A model generated the notes under the pieces. The model saw only the letters and a program-made list of their open reading frames with translations, was not told the origin of the DNA and did no database searches. The translations under genes and the position numbers were made by a program. A stretch of 64,000 nt of DNA, taken from an uncultured Poribacteria bacterium. Its GTDB lineage: Bacteria > Poribacteria > WGA-4E > WGA-3G. Location: NCBI GenBank assembly GCA_951828385.1, contig OX639973.1:6240845-6304844 (forward strand), in the 5' to 3' direction. This document shows positions 7,930 through 16,311 of the stretch, one piece after another; positions within the stretch are counted from its first letter, which is position 1, and every line of letters begins with the position of its first letter.

Positions 7930-9816
7930 GTGAACACCGTTCCAGCCCAAGACCTCAAAATTCGACCCTTCACGATTTTCCTCGTCTGCGTGTTAGTCCC
8001 TGCCAACTGTTGGTGGGTATCTGTCTCTATTATGCGTGGCGGTGGGAGTCCAACACAGGTTTCGCTCTTCTACAATGCCGTTATCACCATTCTAATTTTA
8101 TTAGGCATCGGGATGCTCTTACGTCGGTTGCATCGTGCCCTGATACTCAACCGTGCGGAGTTGCTCGTCATTTATACATGCATTTCAGTCGGCGCGGGAC
8201 TGGCAGGTGTTGATAGATTCCTTGTGCTCATGCCGCTTATCGGACATGCACACTGGTTCGCGACACCCGAAAACGATTGGGCGAACCTGTTTCACTTGCA
8301 TATTCCAGAGTGGTTGGTTGTAAGTGATAAGCGAGTGTTAGACGGATATTACAACGGGTTTGTAAGTATCTACGAACCGCGCTACTTAACGGCTTGGTTG
8401 CCCGCAATCGTCTGGTGGACACTTTTCATTGTGGCTATCCACCTCGTGATGCTCTGCCTTTGTCTCCTCTTCCGGCGGCAGTGGGTCGAATCGGAACGGT
8501 TGAGTTATCCGATCATTCAACTGCCGTTTGAGATGACAACTCGGCGGCGGCGGTTTTTCCGATCACCCTGGATGTGGCTCGGACTTTCAATTGGCATCTT
8601 AATTGATGTCATCAACGGTTTAAACTTCCTGTTCCCTGCCGTTCCGAGCCTTGGCGGAAAGTTGTATGACCTACGGCAAATTTTCACAGAACGTCCGTGG
8701 AGCGGGATCGGTTGGAGTCCTATTGGTATCTTCCCTTTTGGTGTCGGACTTTCGTTCTTCATACCGTTAGACCTCTCCTTCTCCTGTTGGGCATTCTGGT
8801 TGATATGGCGAGCGGAACGGCTGTTAGGTGTCATCGCGGGGTGGCGTGGCTTACCACGTTTCCCTTATGAAGCAGAGCAGTCGCATGGCGCATATTTGGG
8901 GCTTTGTATCGTCGCCATCTGGATGAGTAGACGTTACCTGAAAGGGGTCGCACGTCAACTTGTGTCCCCAAAGGCAGACGAACCGGTTTCATATCGACTG
9001 ATTGTTATCGGGCTGCTCGGTGGTGCAGCGTTTATCGTCGGATTCTGTCTCAAGATGGGTATGAGCTTTTGGGTCATCGTCGTCTACTTTGCGATCTGGT
9101 ATGCGATTGCGATTGCGATTACACGCTTGCGTGCAGAACTCGGATCCCCAGTGCACGACTTGCACTTTATCGGACCCGATGAAATGCTACCGCGGCTGTT
9201 AGGTATCCGCCAATTAGGTGCGACGAACTTAACGGGATTCGCCTACCTCTATTGCCTGAACCGTGCGCACCGCTCACACGCAATGCCACACCAACTCGAA
9301 GGCTTCAAATTGGCGGAGGGTGCGAATATCCCGATCCGACGATTTGCGTTCCTCATGATGCTGGCTTCCGCTTTAGGCGCGCTCGGTTCATTCTGGGCAT
9401 ATCTGTCCATGTACCACACGGAAGGTGGTGTCGCAGGGTTTGGACGAGAATCTTTCAATCGGTTGGAGACATGGCTCACCTATACCGCGCCGCCAGACGT
9501 ACCGGCAATCAGCTTCGCAACATTCGGATTCGGATTGACGCTGCTCCTCGCCGCAATGCGGATGCGCTTTCTCTGGTGGAATCTGCACCCTGTCGGCTAC
9601 GCTATTTCCGGGAGCTGGGCGATCAATCCAATGGTAGGTTCGATCTTCGTCGGATGGTTGCTGAAGTGGCTCGTCCTGAAATACGGCGGTATCCGCCTAC
9701 ACCGGAAAGCTGTCCCGTTTTTCCTTGGTATTGTGCTCGGCGAATTTGTGATTGGCGCGTTCTGGAGTCTCCTCGCTGTCGCTCTCGACCAACCGATGTA
9801 CCGGTTCCTCTTTTAA
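7930..9816 (+). CDS. large polytopic membrane protein, DUF6785/DUF6784 type
   Basis: 628 residues with about 12-14 hydrophobic helices and few long soluble loops. Landmarks shared with the second copy at 16.3 kb include HWFATPEND, FRRQWVESERLSYPIIQLP, FKLAEG and FLWWNLHPVGYAI. The last shared block is near SIFVGWLLKWLVLKYGG and LGIVLGEFVIG. The family is uncharacterised; its size and topology suggest a transporter or permease-like role, which is inference. The GTG start is the first available; GAAAG lies only a few bases before it, so a slightly later start is possible. Confidence 0.75.
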   Translation: MNTVPAQDLKIRPFTIFLVCVLVPANCWWVSVSIMRGGGSPTQVSLFYNAVITILILLGIGMLLRRLHRALILNRAELLVIYTCISVGAGLAGVDRFLVLMPLIGHAHWFATPENDWANLFHLHIPEWLVVSDKRVLDGYYNGFVSIYEPRYLTAWLPAIVWWTLFIVAIHLVMLCLCLLFRRQWVESERLSYPIIQLPFEMTTRRRRFFRSPWMWLGLSIGILIDVINGLNFLFPAVPSLGGKLYDLRQIFTERPWSGIGWSPIGIFPFGVGLSFFIPLDLSFSCWAFWLIWRAERLLGVIAGWRGLPRFPYEAEQSHGAYLGLCIVAIWMSRRYLKGVARQLVSPKADEPVSYRLIVIGLLGGAAFIVGFCLKMGMSFWVIVVYFAIWYAIAIAITRLRAELGSPVHDLHFIGPDEMLPRLLGIRQLGATNLTGFAYLYCLNRAHRSHAMPHQLEGFKLAEGANIPIRRFAFLMMLASALGALGSFWAYLSMYHTEGGVAGFGRESFNRLETWLTYTAPPDVPAISFATFGFGLTLLLAAMRMRFLWWNLHPVGYAISGSWAINPMVGSIFVGWLLKWLVLKYGGIRLHRKAVPFFLGIVLGEFVIGAFWSLLAVALDQPMYRFLF

Positions 9817-9833
9817 TCGGCTTTCTTTTCATC

Positions 9834-9972
9834 ATAGGACTTACGCATGCTGCTCTTTTGTAGCATAGGCTGTTAGCCTGTGCCAAGAGAACATCTGCGT
9901 TTTTTCCAAGCACCCACTTAACAGTGTGTGCTAAAATCAAATAGGACTTACGCATGCTGCTCTTTTGTAGCA
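9834..9972. repeat. 32-bp direct repeat (two copies)
   Basis: The block ATAGGACTTACGCATGCTGC plus CTTTTGTAGCA (32 bases with its central T) occurs identically at 9834-9865 and 9941-9972. It forms the left end of the TIR element described next. Two left ends and one right end suggest a nested or incompletely deleted second copy. Confidence 0.85.
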
Positions 9973-10063
9973 CAAACTTCTTAGTTTGTGGCAGGAGACC
10001 GCTGTGTTTTCCGAAAATTCTCATCTAACAGAACGGGCTGCAGTCAAAATTGCGTAAGTCCTA
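9942..10063. mobile_element. MITE-like element with 13-bp terminal inverted repeats
   Basis: TAGGACTTACGCA at 9942-9954 is the exact inverse of TGCGTAAGTCCTA at 10051-10063. The 122-bp interval has no coding capacity and contains an internal palindrome (TAGCACAAACT...AGTTTGTGGCA). This structure is what a small non-autonomous transposable element looks like. A further left end at 9835 lies upstream. No transposase gene is present in the window. Confidence 0.65.
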
Positions 10064-10154
10064 AATCAGTTTTCGGGGTTAGCAGCCAGCAATCGGAATT
10101 TAGAGACCGCTCTATGGAAGAATTGAACGGCTCTGGGTGAACGCGTAAAAGGCG

Positions 10155-10182
10155 TTGCTATTTTTTCTCTTTGTGGTATAAT
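10155..10182 (+). promoter_or_regulatory. sigma70-type promoter of the endonuclease III gene, with upstream GGCTCTG box
   Basis: TTGCTA (10155-10160), a 16-base spacer and a perfect TATAAT (10177-10182) lie 30 bases before the TTG start of the endonuclease III gene. Nineteen bases before the -35 ends the box AATTGAACGGCTCTG (10121-10135), which recurs at two other promoters in the window. Confidence 0.65.
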
Positions 10183-10212
10183 ATTTAAAACACAGTAATC
10201 GGAAGAAGACAA

Positions 10213-10881
10213 TTGGAACTTAAACAGAAAGCAGCACTCATATCAGAAACATTAGAAGATTTACTCGGCGTACCGACGCGCGACGGCGCAGGCGATGTAC
10301 TCGAATGCCTTATCTTAACGATCCTATCACAGAATACGACAGATGTTAACCGTGATAAGGGATACGCGAAACTCAAAGAACACTTTCCAACGTGGGAGGA
10401 TGTCTGGCAGGCGGATGTTAAGGCGATAGAGGCGGCAATAAAAATTGCCGGATTGGGAAACCAGAAAAGCCGGACCATCAAAAACTTTCTTACATGGCTA
10501 AAAGCCGAACACGGCGAACTCTCTCTGGCGTTCATCCACGACATGGAAACGGAGGCGGCACTGGCACTTTTGTGTCAGCACAAAGGCATCGGGATCAAAA
10601 GCGCTTCTGTTACACTCTCTTTCGCGTGCGGTCGGGAGGTCTTTCCGGTTGATACACATATATTACGGATTTCCAAACGTCTCGGATTGATTCCGTCAAA
10701 TTGTAGTGCAGAGAAAGCGCATCAGGTGTTACCACCTATCATACCAGCAGGGAAAGCGTATCCGTTCCACATGAATTTGATCTATTTCGGCAGACGCATT
10801 TGTGATGCTCGAAAACCTTTGTGTGAACGGTGTCCATTGACAGAACACTGCCTCTATTTTAGAGATAACTTTCAGGCTTAG
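10213..10881 (+). CDS. nth: endonuclease III (HhH-GPD DNA glycosylase with 4Fe-4S cluster)
   Basis: 222 residues. The helix-hairpin-helix segment is KGIGIKSASV, with the Schiff-base lysine at position 129, followed by the catalytic Asp147 in FPVDTHI. The C-terminal iron-sulfur loop is complete: Cys197, Cys204, Cys207 and Cys213 (C-x6-C-x2-C-x5-C). It excises oxidised pyrimidines and nicks the abasic site in base-excision repair. The sequence is divergent from E. coli Nth, so a related specificity within the endonuclease III family is possible. The start is TTG behind GGAAGAAG; a near-consensus promoter lies immediately upstream. Confidence 0.85.
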   Translation: MELKQKAALISETLEDLLGVPTRDGAGDVLECLILTILSQNTTDVNRDKGYAKLKEHFPTWEDVWQADVKAIEAAIKIAGLGNQKSRTIKNFLTWLKAEHGELSLAFIHDMETEAALALLCQHKGIGIKSASVTLSFACGREVFPVDTHILRISKRLGLIPSNCSAEKAHQVLPPIIPAGKAYPFHMNLIYFGRRICDARKPLCERCPLTEHCLYFRDNFQA

Positions 10882-10910
10882 GTAGTGCTTAGATATATCG
10901 GAGAGAGCAA

Positions 10911-13049
10911 ATGTTTAACTGGAAAAGTTGGTCGTGGCGACAACTCAAAGAAAATATGTTTAACTGGAGAAGTTGGTCATGGAAACATCTGTTTGTAGTC
11001 TTGTTGGTGTTGCACCTCCTCCCGCTATGGATTTTTGCCTATTTTCCCTCGCAAGATGGTGCCAGCCATGTGTATAACGGTCTGGTACTCAAGGAGTATG
11101 CCAAACACGAAAACTATAAGATACGGGATGTATGGCAGCTGAACATCACTATCTTTCCGAACTGGTTGTCCCATATTATGCTGATGGTACTCCTCTATGT
11201 ATTTCCGCCTGTCATTGCCGAAAAGGTTTTTCTCTCAATCGCGATAGGCATGGTCCCGATCGGTTTCTTCTATTTCCTCAACGCTGTCCACAAAGATCGA
11301 GAAGGAAAGTTTGTGTACGCTTGGCTCGGATTCCCTTTCGCCTACAATTACCTCCTCTACATGGGATTTTATAACTTCCAATTGAGCATCTCGTTTTTCT
11401 TCTTCAGTTTCGGTTTCTGGTGGAAGCATAAAGACGATATGGAAGTAAAACACCTCGCATGGCTTTATGTGTTGCTACTGCTGACCTATCTGTCGCATAT
11501 CGCCTCTTATGGGCTTATTGTTTTAGGGATTTCTATAGCAGGCGGTTGTATATGGGGTGGCAGAGCATTAGCAGCAGCATGGCGCGAACGGCATGCCGAA
11601 TGGTTTCGAGAATTCATCACGCGTCTCAAACCGCTTTTCTACTTCTGTCTCTATATGGTGCCGGTCTATTTTGTACTGATGGAATACTACCTACAGAGCC
11701 TCAAACAGCATCAAGAGGGTAGCCACCGCGGCATGAAGTGGATTTGGGACTACTTTTTGGGCGTTAAATCCATCGTCTATTTCACCGATTGGCATATTCC
11801 AGTTAATTATCTTCTCCTCTTCATATTAGGTATCGGCATTGTTATTTCTCTCTATTATCGCGTTCACCGCAAGGAATGGGTGAAACAGACGGATGTTTTC
11901 TTGTTAATTGCGATCGTGTTTACCTACATGTTCGTTAGAGCGCCGTGGGGTTATGGCCCGGGCGGTTGGATTAACGATAGGATCCATCTCTATATTCTGT
12001 TGATGTTGGCACCTTGGTTGGCACTGGATATGGGTAAAATCGCTCGCGGCGTTATCGCAGCGTGTCTTATCATCTTCAGTTTGCTCCACTTTGGCAGAAC
12101 GGCTTATGACCATGGACGCATTGCCCCAGAGATTGCTGAACTCGTCTCTGGTGCACATCTGATAGAGCCGCATACCTCGTTTAGACATCGCAGCGCAGAT
12201 TGGCATAAATCAGATGCCTTGGGCAGAGTTGCCTACGTCACACCGTTTGTCCATTCCGTCGCCTTTTATGGTGTATACGCCGATGATGTGGCGCACCTCC
12301 TCAACTATGAAGCCAATTATAATTATTTCCCAGTCAATCGTAACAACTATAAGAGCGTGGATTTAAATTATATCAGCGATGATTATATGGTCGCTTGGTT
12401 TTACCCAGCATCTGAGAAGTTTGCAGACCTTACGCCGAACTATGACATCATCCATGAGACGAAAAATCTTAAATTATTCAAAAGAAAACGCGCGGCAGAA
12501 CCGATGCTTGAACTCTGGGACAAGACGGAATCCGGGAACCTCATCATCCGTTTTGACATGCAACCAGACAACGGTGAAACGGCACCTAACCATCACCCTA
12601 TTGGACCGCGGACGATGTACGAAAGTGGCAAATTCGGGTGGGATACCGAGTGGAATCACAAGGATTCGAGAGCCGATGCCCGGCGAATATCACCCCGTCA
12701 AGCCTCCCAAGGCCCAAAGGGTGCTGGTCCGCTGGAAAGAGATATTATCTGGGGCACTGAAGACGCTGCCTTCAAACTTGATCTACCTAACGGAAAATAT
12801 CGCATAACCAACGTCTTCCAAACCTCAGAAGGTGCAACCCATGAAGTCAATCTGCTGGCGAACGGAAAACCTATTGTCCGAAAACTCACTGTCCCCCCCG
12901 GCAATGAAAAAATTGAAGAAATTGATACAGTTGAGGTGACAAACGGTTATCTTATCCAAGTCATTTTCACACCGAAATTGCGAATCAGGACAGCTGATAA
13001 ACACAACCATTGGATATGGAACGGCTTTACAGTCGAACAAATTTTTTAA
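10911..13049 (+). CDS. polytopic membrane protein, GT-C glycosyltransferase-like, with C-terminal beta-sandwich
   Basis: 712 residues. About ten hydrophobic helices fill residues 25-400. The first large loop holds FPSQDGASHVYNG, whose Asp is in the position of the metal/donor-binding Asp of GT-C lipid-linked glycosyltransferases (inference). Residues ~520-712 form a soluble region (AAFKLDLPNGKYRITNVF, HEVNLLANGKPIV, FTVEQIF) resembling malectin or rhamnogalacturonan-lyase-type carbohydrate-binding beta-sandwiches. The N-terminus contains a 15-codon near-perfect tandem repeat (MFNWKSWSW / MFNWRSWSW), so Met1 or Met16 could start translation. The first ATG has GGAGAG upstream. No GT-C signature was tested by profile. 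Confidence 0.7.
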   Translation: MFNWKSWSWRQLKENMFNWRSWSWKHLFVVLLVLHLLPLWIFAYFPSQDGASHVYNGLVLKEYAKHENYKIRDVWQLNITIFPNWLSHIMLMVLLYVFPPVIAEKVFLSIAIGMVPIGFFYFLNAVHKDREGKFVYAWLGFPFAYNYLLYMGFYNFQLSISFFFFSFGFWWKHKDDMEVKHLAWLYVLLLLTYLSHIASYGLIVLGISIAGGCIWGGRALAAAWRERHAEWFREFITRLKPLFYFCLYMVPVYFVLMEYYLQSLKQHQEGSHRGMKWIWDYFLGVKSIVYFTDWHIPVNYLLLFILGIGIVISLYYRVHRKEWVKQTDVFLLIAIVFTYMFVRAPWGYGPGGWINDRIHLYILLMLAPWLALDMGKIARGVIAACLIIFSLLHFGRTAYDHGRIAPEIAELVSGAHLIEPHTSFRHRSADWHKSDALGRVAYVTPFVHSVAFYGVYADDVAHLLNYEANYNYFPVNRNNYKSVDLNYISDDYMVAWFYPASEKFADLTPNYDIIHETKNLKLFKRKRAAEPMLELWDKTESGNLIIRFDMQPDNGETAPNHHPIGPRTMYESGKFGWDTEWNHKDSRADARRISPRQASQGPKGAGPLERDIIWGTEDAAFKLDLPNGKYRITNVFQTSEGATHEVNLLANGKPIVRKLTVPPGNEKIEEIDTVEVTNGYLIQVIFTPKLRIRTADKHNHWIWNGFTVEQIF

Positions 13050-13074
13050 ACTATTAAGGAGACGTTACTGAAAG

Positions 13075-14271
13075 ATGATTAAACCACATGGCGCCGAAAC
13101 CTTAAACCCGCTCTACGTTTCGGACGATGCACAACGTGCCGAACTGACACAAGCAGCGGAGCAACTGCCCTCCGTGCTGCTCTCTTCAGGTGCCGCCGCA
13201 TCAGCCGTTATGCTCGCATCAGGTTACTTTACACCACTCACGGGCTATATGAACATCGCTGAAGCGACAAGTGTCGCCGCGGATATGAAACTGCCGAACG
13301 GGCTCTTCTGGCCTGTCCCCGTGATGAACATTGTTCCGTCCGAACAACTCACAGATGCAGTAAAGAACGCTGATAGCATCGCGCTACGCGATCCGAACGT
13401 TGAAGGCAACCCGCCCCTCGCGATTATGAAGGTTTCGGCTATTGAGACGCTCTCAACGGGCCAAAAACAACTCTTGATTGAAAAAACCTTTGGAACCACT
13501 GATCCTGAACATCCGGGGGTCCCTGCTTTCGCCGATGTTGGAGACAACGTGCTTTCAGGTCCGATCGAAGTGCTGAATTACTCCTACTTCCGCGAAGATT
13601 TCCCAGACACATTCCGTACAGCCGTTGAAATTCGCGAAGACATCGCTGCGCGCGGATGGGATACAGTCGTTGCTTTCCAGACGCGGAATCCGATGCATCG
13701 CGCCCATGAGGAACTCTGCAAAATAGCGCAAAGAGAAGTCAATGCTGACGGTGTTCTCATCCACATGCTTCTCGGTAAACTCAAGCAGGGGGATATCCCT
13801 GCTGCTGTCCGCGATGCTTCTATCCGTGCGATGGTGCAACACTATTTCCCCGAAAATACTGTTTCTATCACCGGCTATGGGTTTGACATGCTCTACGCCG
13901 GACCGCGGGAGGCACTGCTACACGCAGTTTTCCGTCAGAACTGCGGCGCATCACACTTCATCGTCGGACGCGACCATGCGGGCGCAGGCGACTATTACGA
14001 TAAGTTTGACGCGCAAGATATCTTCGACGAAATCCCAGCAGACGCTCTGCAAATCGGCATTTTTAGAGGTGACTGGACGGTATGGTGCAACAAGTGTAAC
14101 GAAATCGTTATGATGCGCGACTGCCCACACGGAGATGATGACTATTTCAACATCTCTGGCACAAAACAGCGTGAGATCCTCGCTGCAGGCGAACCGCTCC
14201 CACCAGAAATCGCACGCCCCGAAGTCGCTGAGATTTTGATGGAATACTACCAGAGCGAGGCAAACGCGTAA
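13075..14271 (+). CDS. sat: sulfate adenylyltransferase (ATP sulfurylase)
   Basis: 398 residues, close to the usual length of the homo-oligomeric Sat/MET3-type enzyme. It makes adenosine 5'-phosphosulfate from sulfate and ATP. Diagnostic motifs are QTRNPMHRAHE at 202-212 (the HxxH nucleotide-binding motif) and VGRDHAGAGDYY at about 297-308. Cys-rich segment WCNKCNEIVMMRDCPHG near 345-361 resembles the zinc-binding site of bacterial and archaeal Sat. No APS kinase or APS reductase lies beside it, so the role (assimilation or sulfur oxidation) cannot be set from context. AAGGAGACG precedes the ATG. Confidence 0.93.
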   Translation: MIKPHGAETLNPLYVSDDAQRAELTQAAEQLPSVLLSSGAAASAVMLASGYFTPLTGYMNIAEATSVAADMKLPNGLFWPVPVMNIVPSEQLTDAVKNADSIALRDPNVEGNPPLAIMKVSAIETLSTGQKQLLIEKTFGTTDPEHPGVPAFADVGDNVLSGPIEVLNYSYFREDFPDTFRTAVEIREDIAARGWDTVVAFQTRNPMHRAHEELCKIAQREVNADGVLIHMLLGKLKQGDIPAAVRDASIRAMVQHYFPENTVSITGYGFDMLYAGPREALLHAVFRQNCGASHFIVGRDHAGAGDYYDKFDAQDIFDEIPADALQIGIFRGDWTVWCNKCNEIVMMRDCPHGDDDYFNISGTKQREILAAGEPLPPEIARPEVAEILMEYYQSEANA

Positions 14272-14284
14272 TTGATTCTGTCTA

Positions 14285-14310
14285 TAGGCGGGATGTTCCT
14301 ATCCCGCCTA
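14285..14310 (+). terminator. hairpin after sat (terminator-like or dispersed palindrome)
   Basis: TAGGCGGGAT, a short loop and ATCCCGCCTA form a strong 10-bp stem just after the sat stop codon. No U-run follows, so it may be a repeat of the TAGG...CCTA class and not a true intrinsic terminator. Confidence 0.45.
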
Positions 14311-14357
14311 CACTATTGCTGTTAGCTATATTTCCGGAGTTTACCTTAACATTTCAC

Positions 14358-14386
14358 TTGATACGCGGAAGAACTTTCGTTATAAT
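14358..14386 (+). promoter_or_regulatory. strong sigma70-type promoter of the Uma2 gene
   Basis: TTGATA (14358-14363), a 17-base spacer and TATAAT (14381-14386) differ from consensus by two bases in the -35 only. The -10 lies 47 bases before the chosen ATG. Its position inside the upstream part of the open frame argues that the gene does not start at the earlier in-frame codon at 14316. Confidence 0.7.
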
Positions 14387-14432
14387 TGTGCCTAAACACT
14401 TAAACGAAAGCACCGGGGAAGGAAGCACTCAG

Positions 14433-15017
14433 ATGGCACCTATGGCAGCACCGACTTACCTAACGCCCGAAGCGTACCTTGAATTGGAACGTAAGGCGAC
14501 AACCAAAAACGAATATGTGAACGGAGAGCCCCTCGCGATAGCAGGTGCCAGTTTCGCACATAATTTCATCACGTTCGACACGGCAATTCAGCTTAACAAC
14601 CAATTGATGGATACGGAATGTCAAGTCGCTTCAACCGGTGATCTGCGCGTGAAAGTTGCTGAGACAGAATCCTACTTTTACCCAGATATTGTTGTTGTCT
14701 GTGGTGAACCACGCGCCGAGGATAACGTCTTTGACACACTCCTGAACCCAACGCTTATTGTAGAGGTGCTTTCAGCTTCCACTGAAATGTATGACAAAGA
14801 CGAAAAATTCGCACACTATCGCCAAATAGATTCTTTGCAAGAATACATTCTGATTTCACAAGATAAAGTGCAGGTGCTGCGATATCGTCGCCATGACCCC
14901 GAATGGATACCGACAGAATTTCGGGCACTTACGGATGTCGTGCCACTGCTATCTAACCAGTGTGAACTACCTTTACAGCACGTTTATAGACGCGTCAAAT
15001 TTGACAACGGCAATTAA
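14433..15017 (+). CDS. Uma2 family (DUF820) PD-(D/E)XK nuclease-like protein
   Basis: 194 residues from the ATG behind GGGGAAGGA. The core is typical of Uma2: YFYPDIVVVCG (Asp85), NPTLIVEVLSAST (Glu111), then KFAHYRQIDSLQEYILISQ. These proteins carry a restriction-endonuclease-like fold and are very abundant in Cyanobacteria and other environmental bacteria. Their biological role is unsettled, with transposon-related or TA-like roles proposed. It has its own promoter and stands between sat and a dehydrogenase gene. Confidence 0.85.
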   Translation: MAPMAAPTYLTPEAYLELERKATTKNEYVNGEPLAIAGASFAHNFITFDTAIQLNNQLMDTECQVASTGDLRVKVAETESYFYPDIVVVCGEPRAEDNVFDTLLNPTLIVEVLSASTEMYDKDEKFAHYRQIDSLQEYILISQDKVQVLRYRRHDPEWIPTEFRALTDVVPLLSNQCELPLQHVYRRVKFDNGN

Positions 15018-15053
15018 ATAGTTATCGACAACTGGAAACCGAGAACTATTATA

Positions 15054-16301
15054 GTGGAAGCCATTCTATATCACAAAAGCATCCCACGTTATCTTGCAAT
15101 GCGTTACCTTGGAAAACGGTGGCGGGGTCTCTACACGTCGCCGTTTTCCTGTGTACATCTCGTTGACATCCAGGAGCCAGAGCTGCCAACCTCCGAATGG
15201 GTCAAGGTCAAAACTCGGCTCAGTGGGATTTGTGGTTCCGATTTAGCGACGATCACGGGAAAAGGAAGTCCGTATTTTTCGCCGTTCACATCGACACCTT
15301 TTGTGTTAGGACATGAGATTGTCGGTGAAATCGCGGAGATCGGTGATGCGGTGGAGGGGTTCTCCATTGGTGCGAGAGTGGTGATTGAACCGGCACTTTC
15401 ATGTCTGGTGCGAGGAATTTCGCCGCCGTGCTATCAATGCCAAAACCTGCATTTCGCTAACTGTGAAAATATCACAAAAGGCGATATCTCTGAAGGCGTT
15501 CAGACCGGCTATTGTCGGGATACAGGTGGAGGATGGAGTCCTTATGTCCTTGCGCACCACTCACAACTTCATCTTGTGCCTGATGGTGTTTCGGACGAAA
15601 TTGCCGTGCTACTCGAACCCTTCGCCTGCGCGATACACGGCGTTTTGAAGGCAGCATACAACACAGCAGACAACATTTGTGTCATCGGCGGTGGCACGAT
15701 CGGACTCCTTACCGTTGCAGCACTTCGGATGCTCGGTTATCAAAACCGAATTCTTATCTTCGCCAAGTATCCACACCAACAGCAATTAGCACTTGACCTC
15801 GGTGCAAATGAGGTCATATTGCCGAATAGCAGTCGGTATACAGCCTTCTGTGAACTCACAGGCTCAGACCCGTATCAACCAGAGTGGGGACAACAGGTAT
15901 TAATCGGCGGTGTAGATATTACCTTTGATTGCATCGGCTCCAGTGTCACAATAGACGACGCGCTTCGTTTCACACACGCAAACGGCGAAGTCATCTTGCT
16001 CGGTATGCCGGGGATCCCCAAAAACATCGACTGGGTCTCAGTTTGGTATAAACAATTGAAAGTCGCAGGTGCCTATACGTATGGGATCGAAATGCACAAC
16101 GGCGAACAGGTGCATACCTTTGCACTCGGCATGCGGCTCCTCGAAGAAATGGGAGCTCAATTGCGTCCGTTGGTCATCAGACGCTTTCCACTGCGAGATT
16201 ATCGGCGTGCCATCCAGACGGCTTTGAATACTGGGAAAACCGCCACAGTGAAAACCGTATTTGACTTACGTACCGATGCTGTTGGCTATTTAATCGACTA
16301 A
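15054..16301 (+). CDS. zinc-dependent alcohol dehydrogenase-like protein (MDR family)
   Basis: 415 residues, longer than the usual ~340-380. Catalytic zinc ligands are visible at Cys60 (GICGSD) and His87-Glu88 (LGHEIVGE). A Cys cluster around 117-137 (C117, C126, C129, C137) fits the structural zinc lobe with modified spacing. The Rossmann motif is IGGGTIGLL (211-219). The start is GTG without a convincing ribosome site. The following DUF6785/6784 gene begins ten bases after its stop, so the two are probably one transcript. The substrate is unknown. Confidence 0.8.
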   Translation: MEAILYHKSIPRYLAMRYLGKRWRGLYTSPFSCVHLVDIQEPELPTSEWVKVKTRLSGICGSDLATITGKGSPYFSPFTSTPFVLGHEIVGEIAEIGDAVEGFSIGARVVIEPALSCLVRGISPPCYQCQNLHFANCENITKGDISEGVQTGYCRDTGGGWSPYVLAHHSQLHLVPDGVSDEIAVLLEPFACAIHGVLKAAYNTADNICVIGGGTIGLLTVAALRMLGYQNRILIFAKYPHQQQLALDLGANEVILPNSSRYTAFCELTGSDPYQPEWGQQVLIGGVDITFDCIGSSVTIDDALRFTHANGEVILLGMPGIPKNIDWVSVWYKQLKVAGAYTYGIEMHNGEQVHTFALGMRLLEEMGAQLRPLVIRRFPLRDYRRAIQTALNTGKTATVKTVFDLRTDAVGYLID

Positions 16302-16311
16302 TACATTTCCT

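Noticed and set aside
9252-9863. 203-codon frame overlapping the end of the first DUF6785/6784 gene
   Set aside because: Out-of-frame reading of a gene whose own frame matches its paralogue at 16.3 kb throughout.
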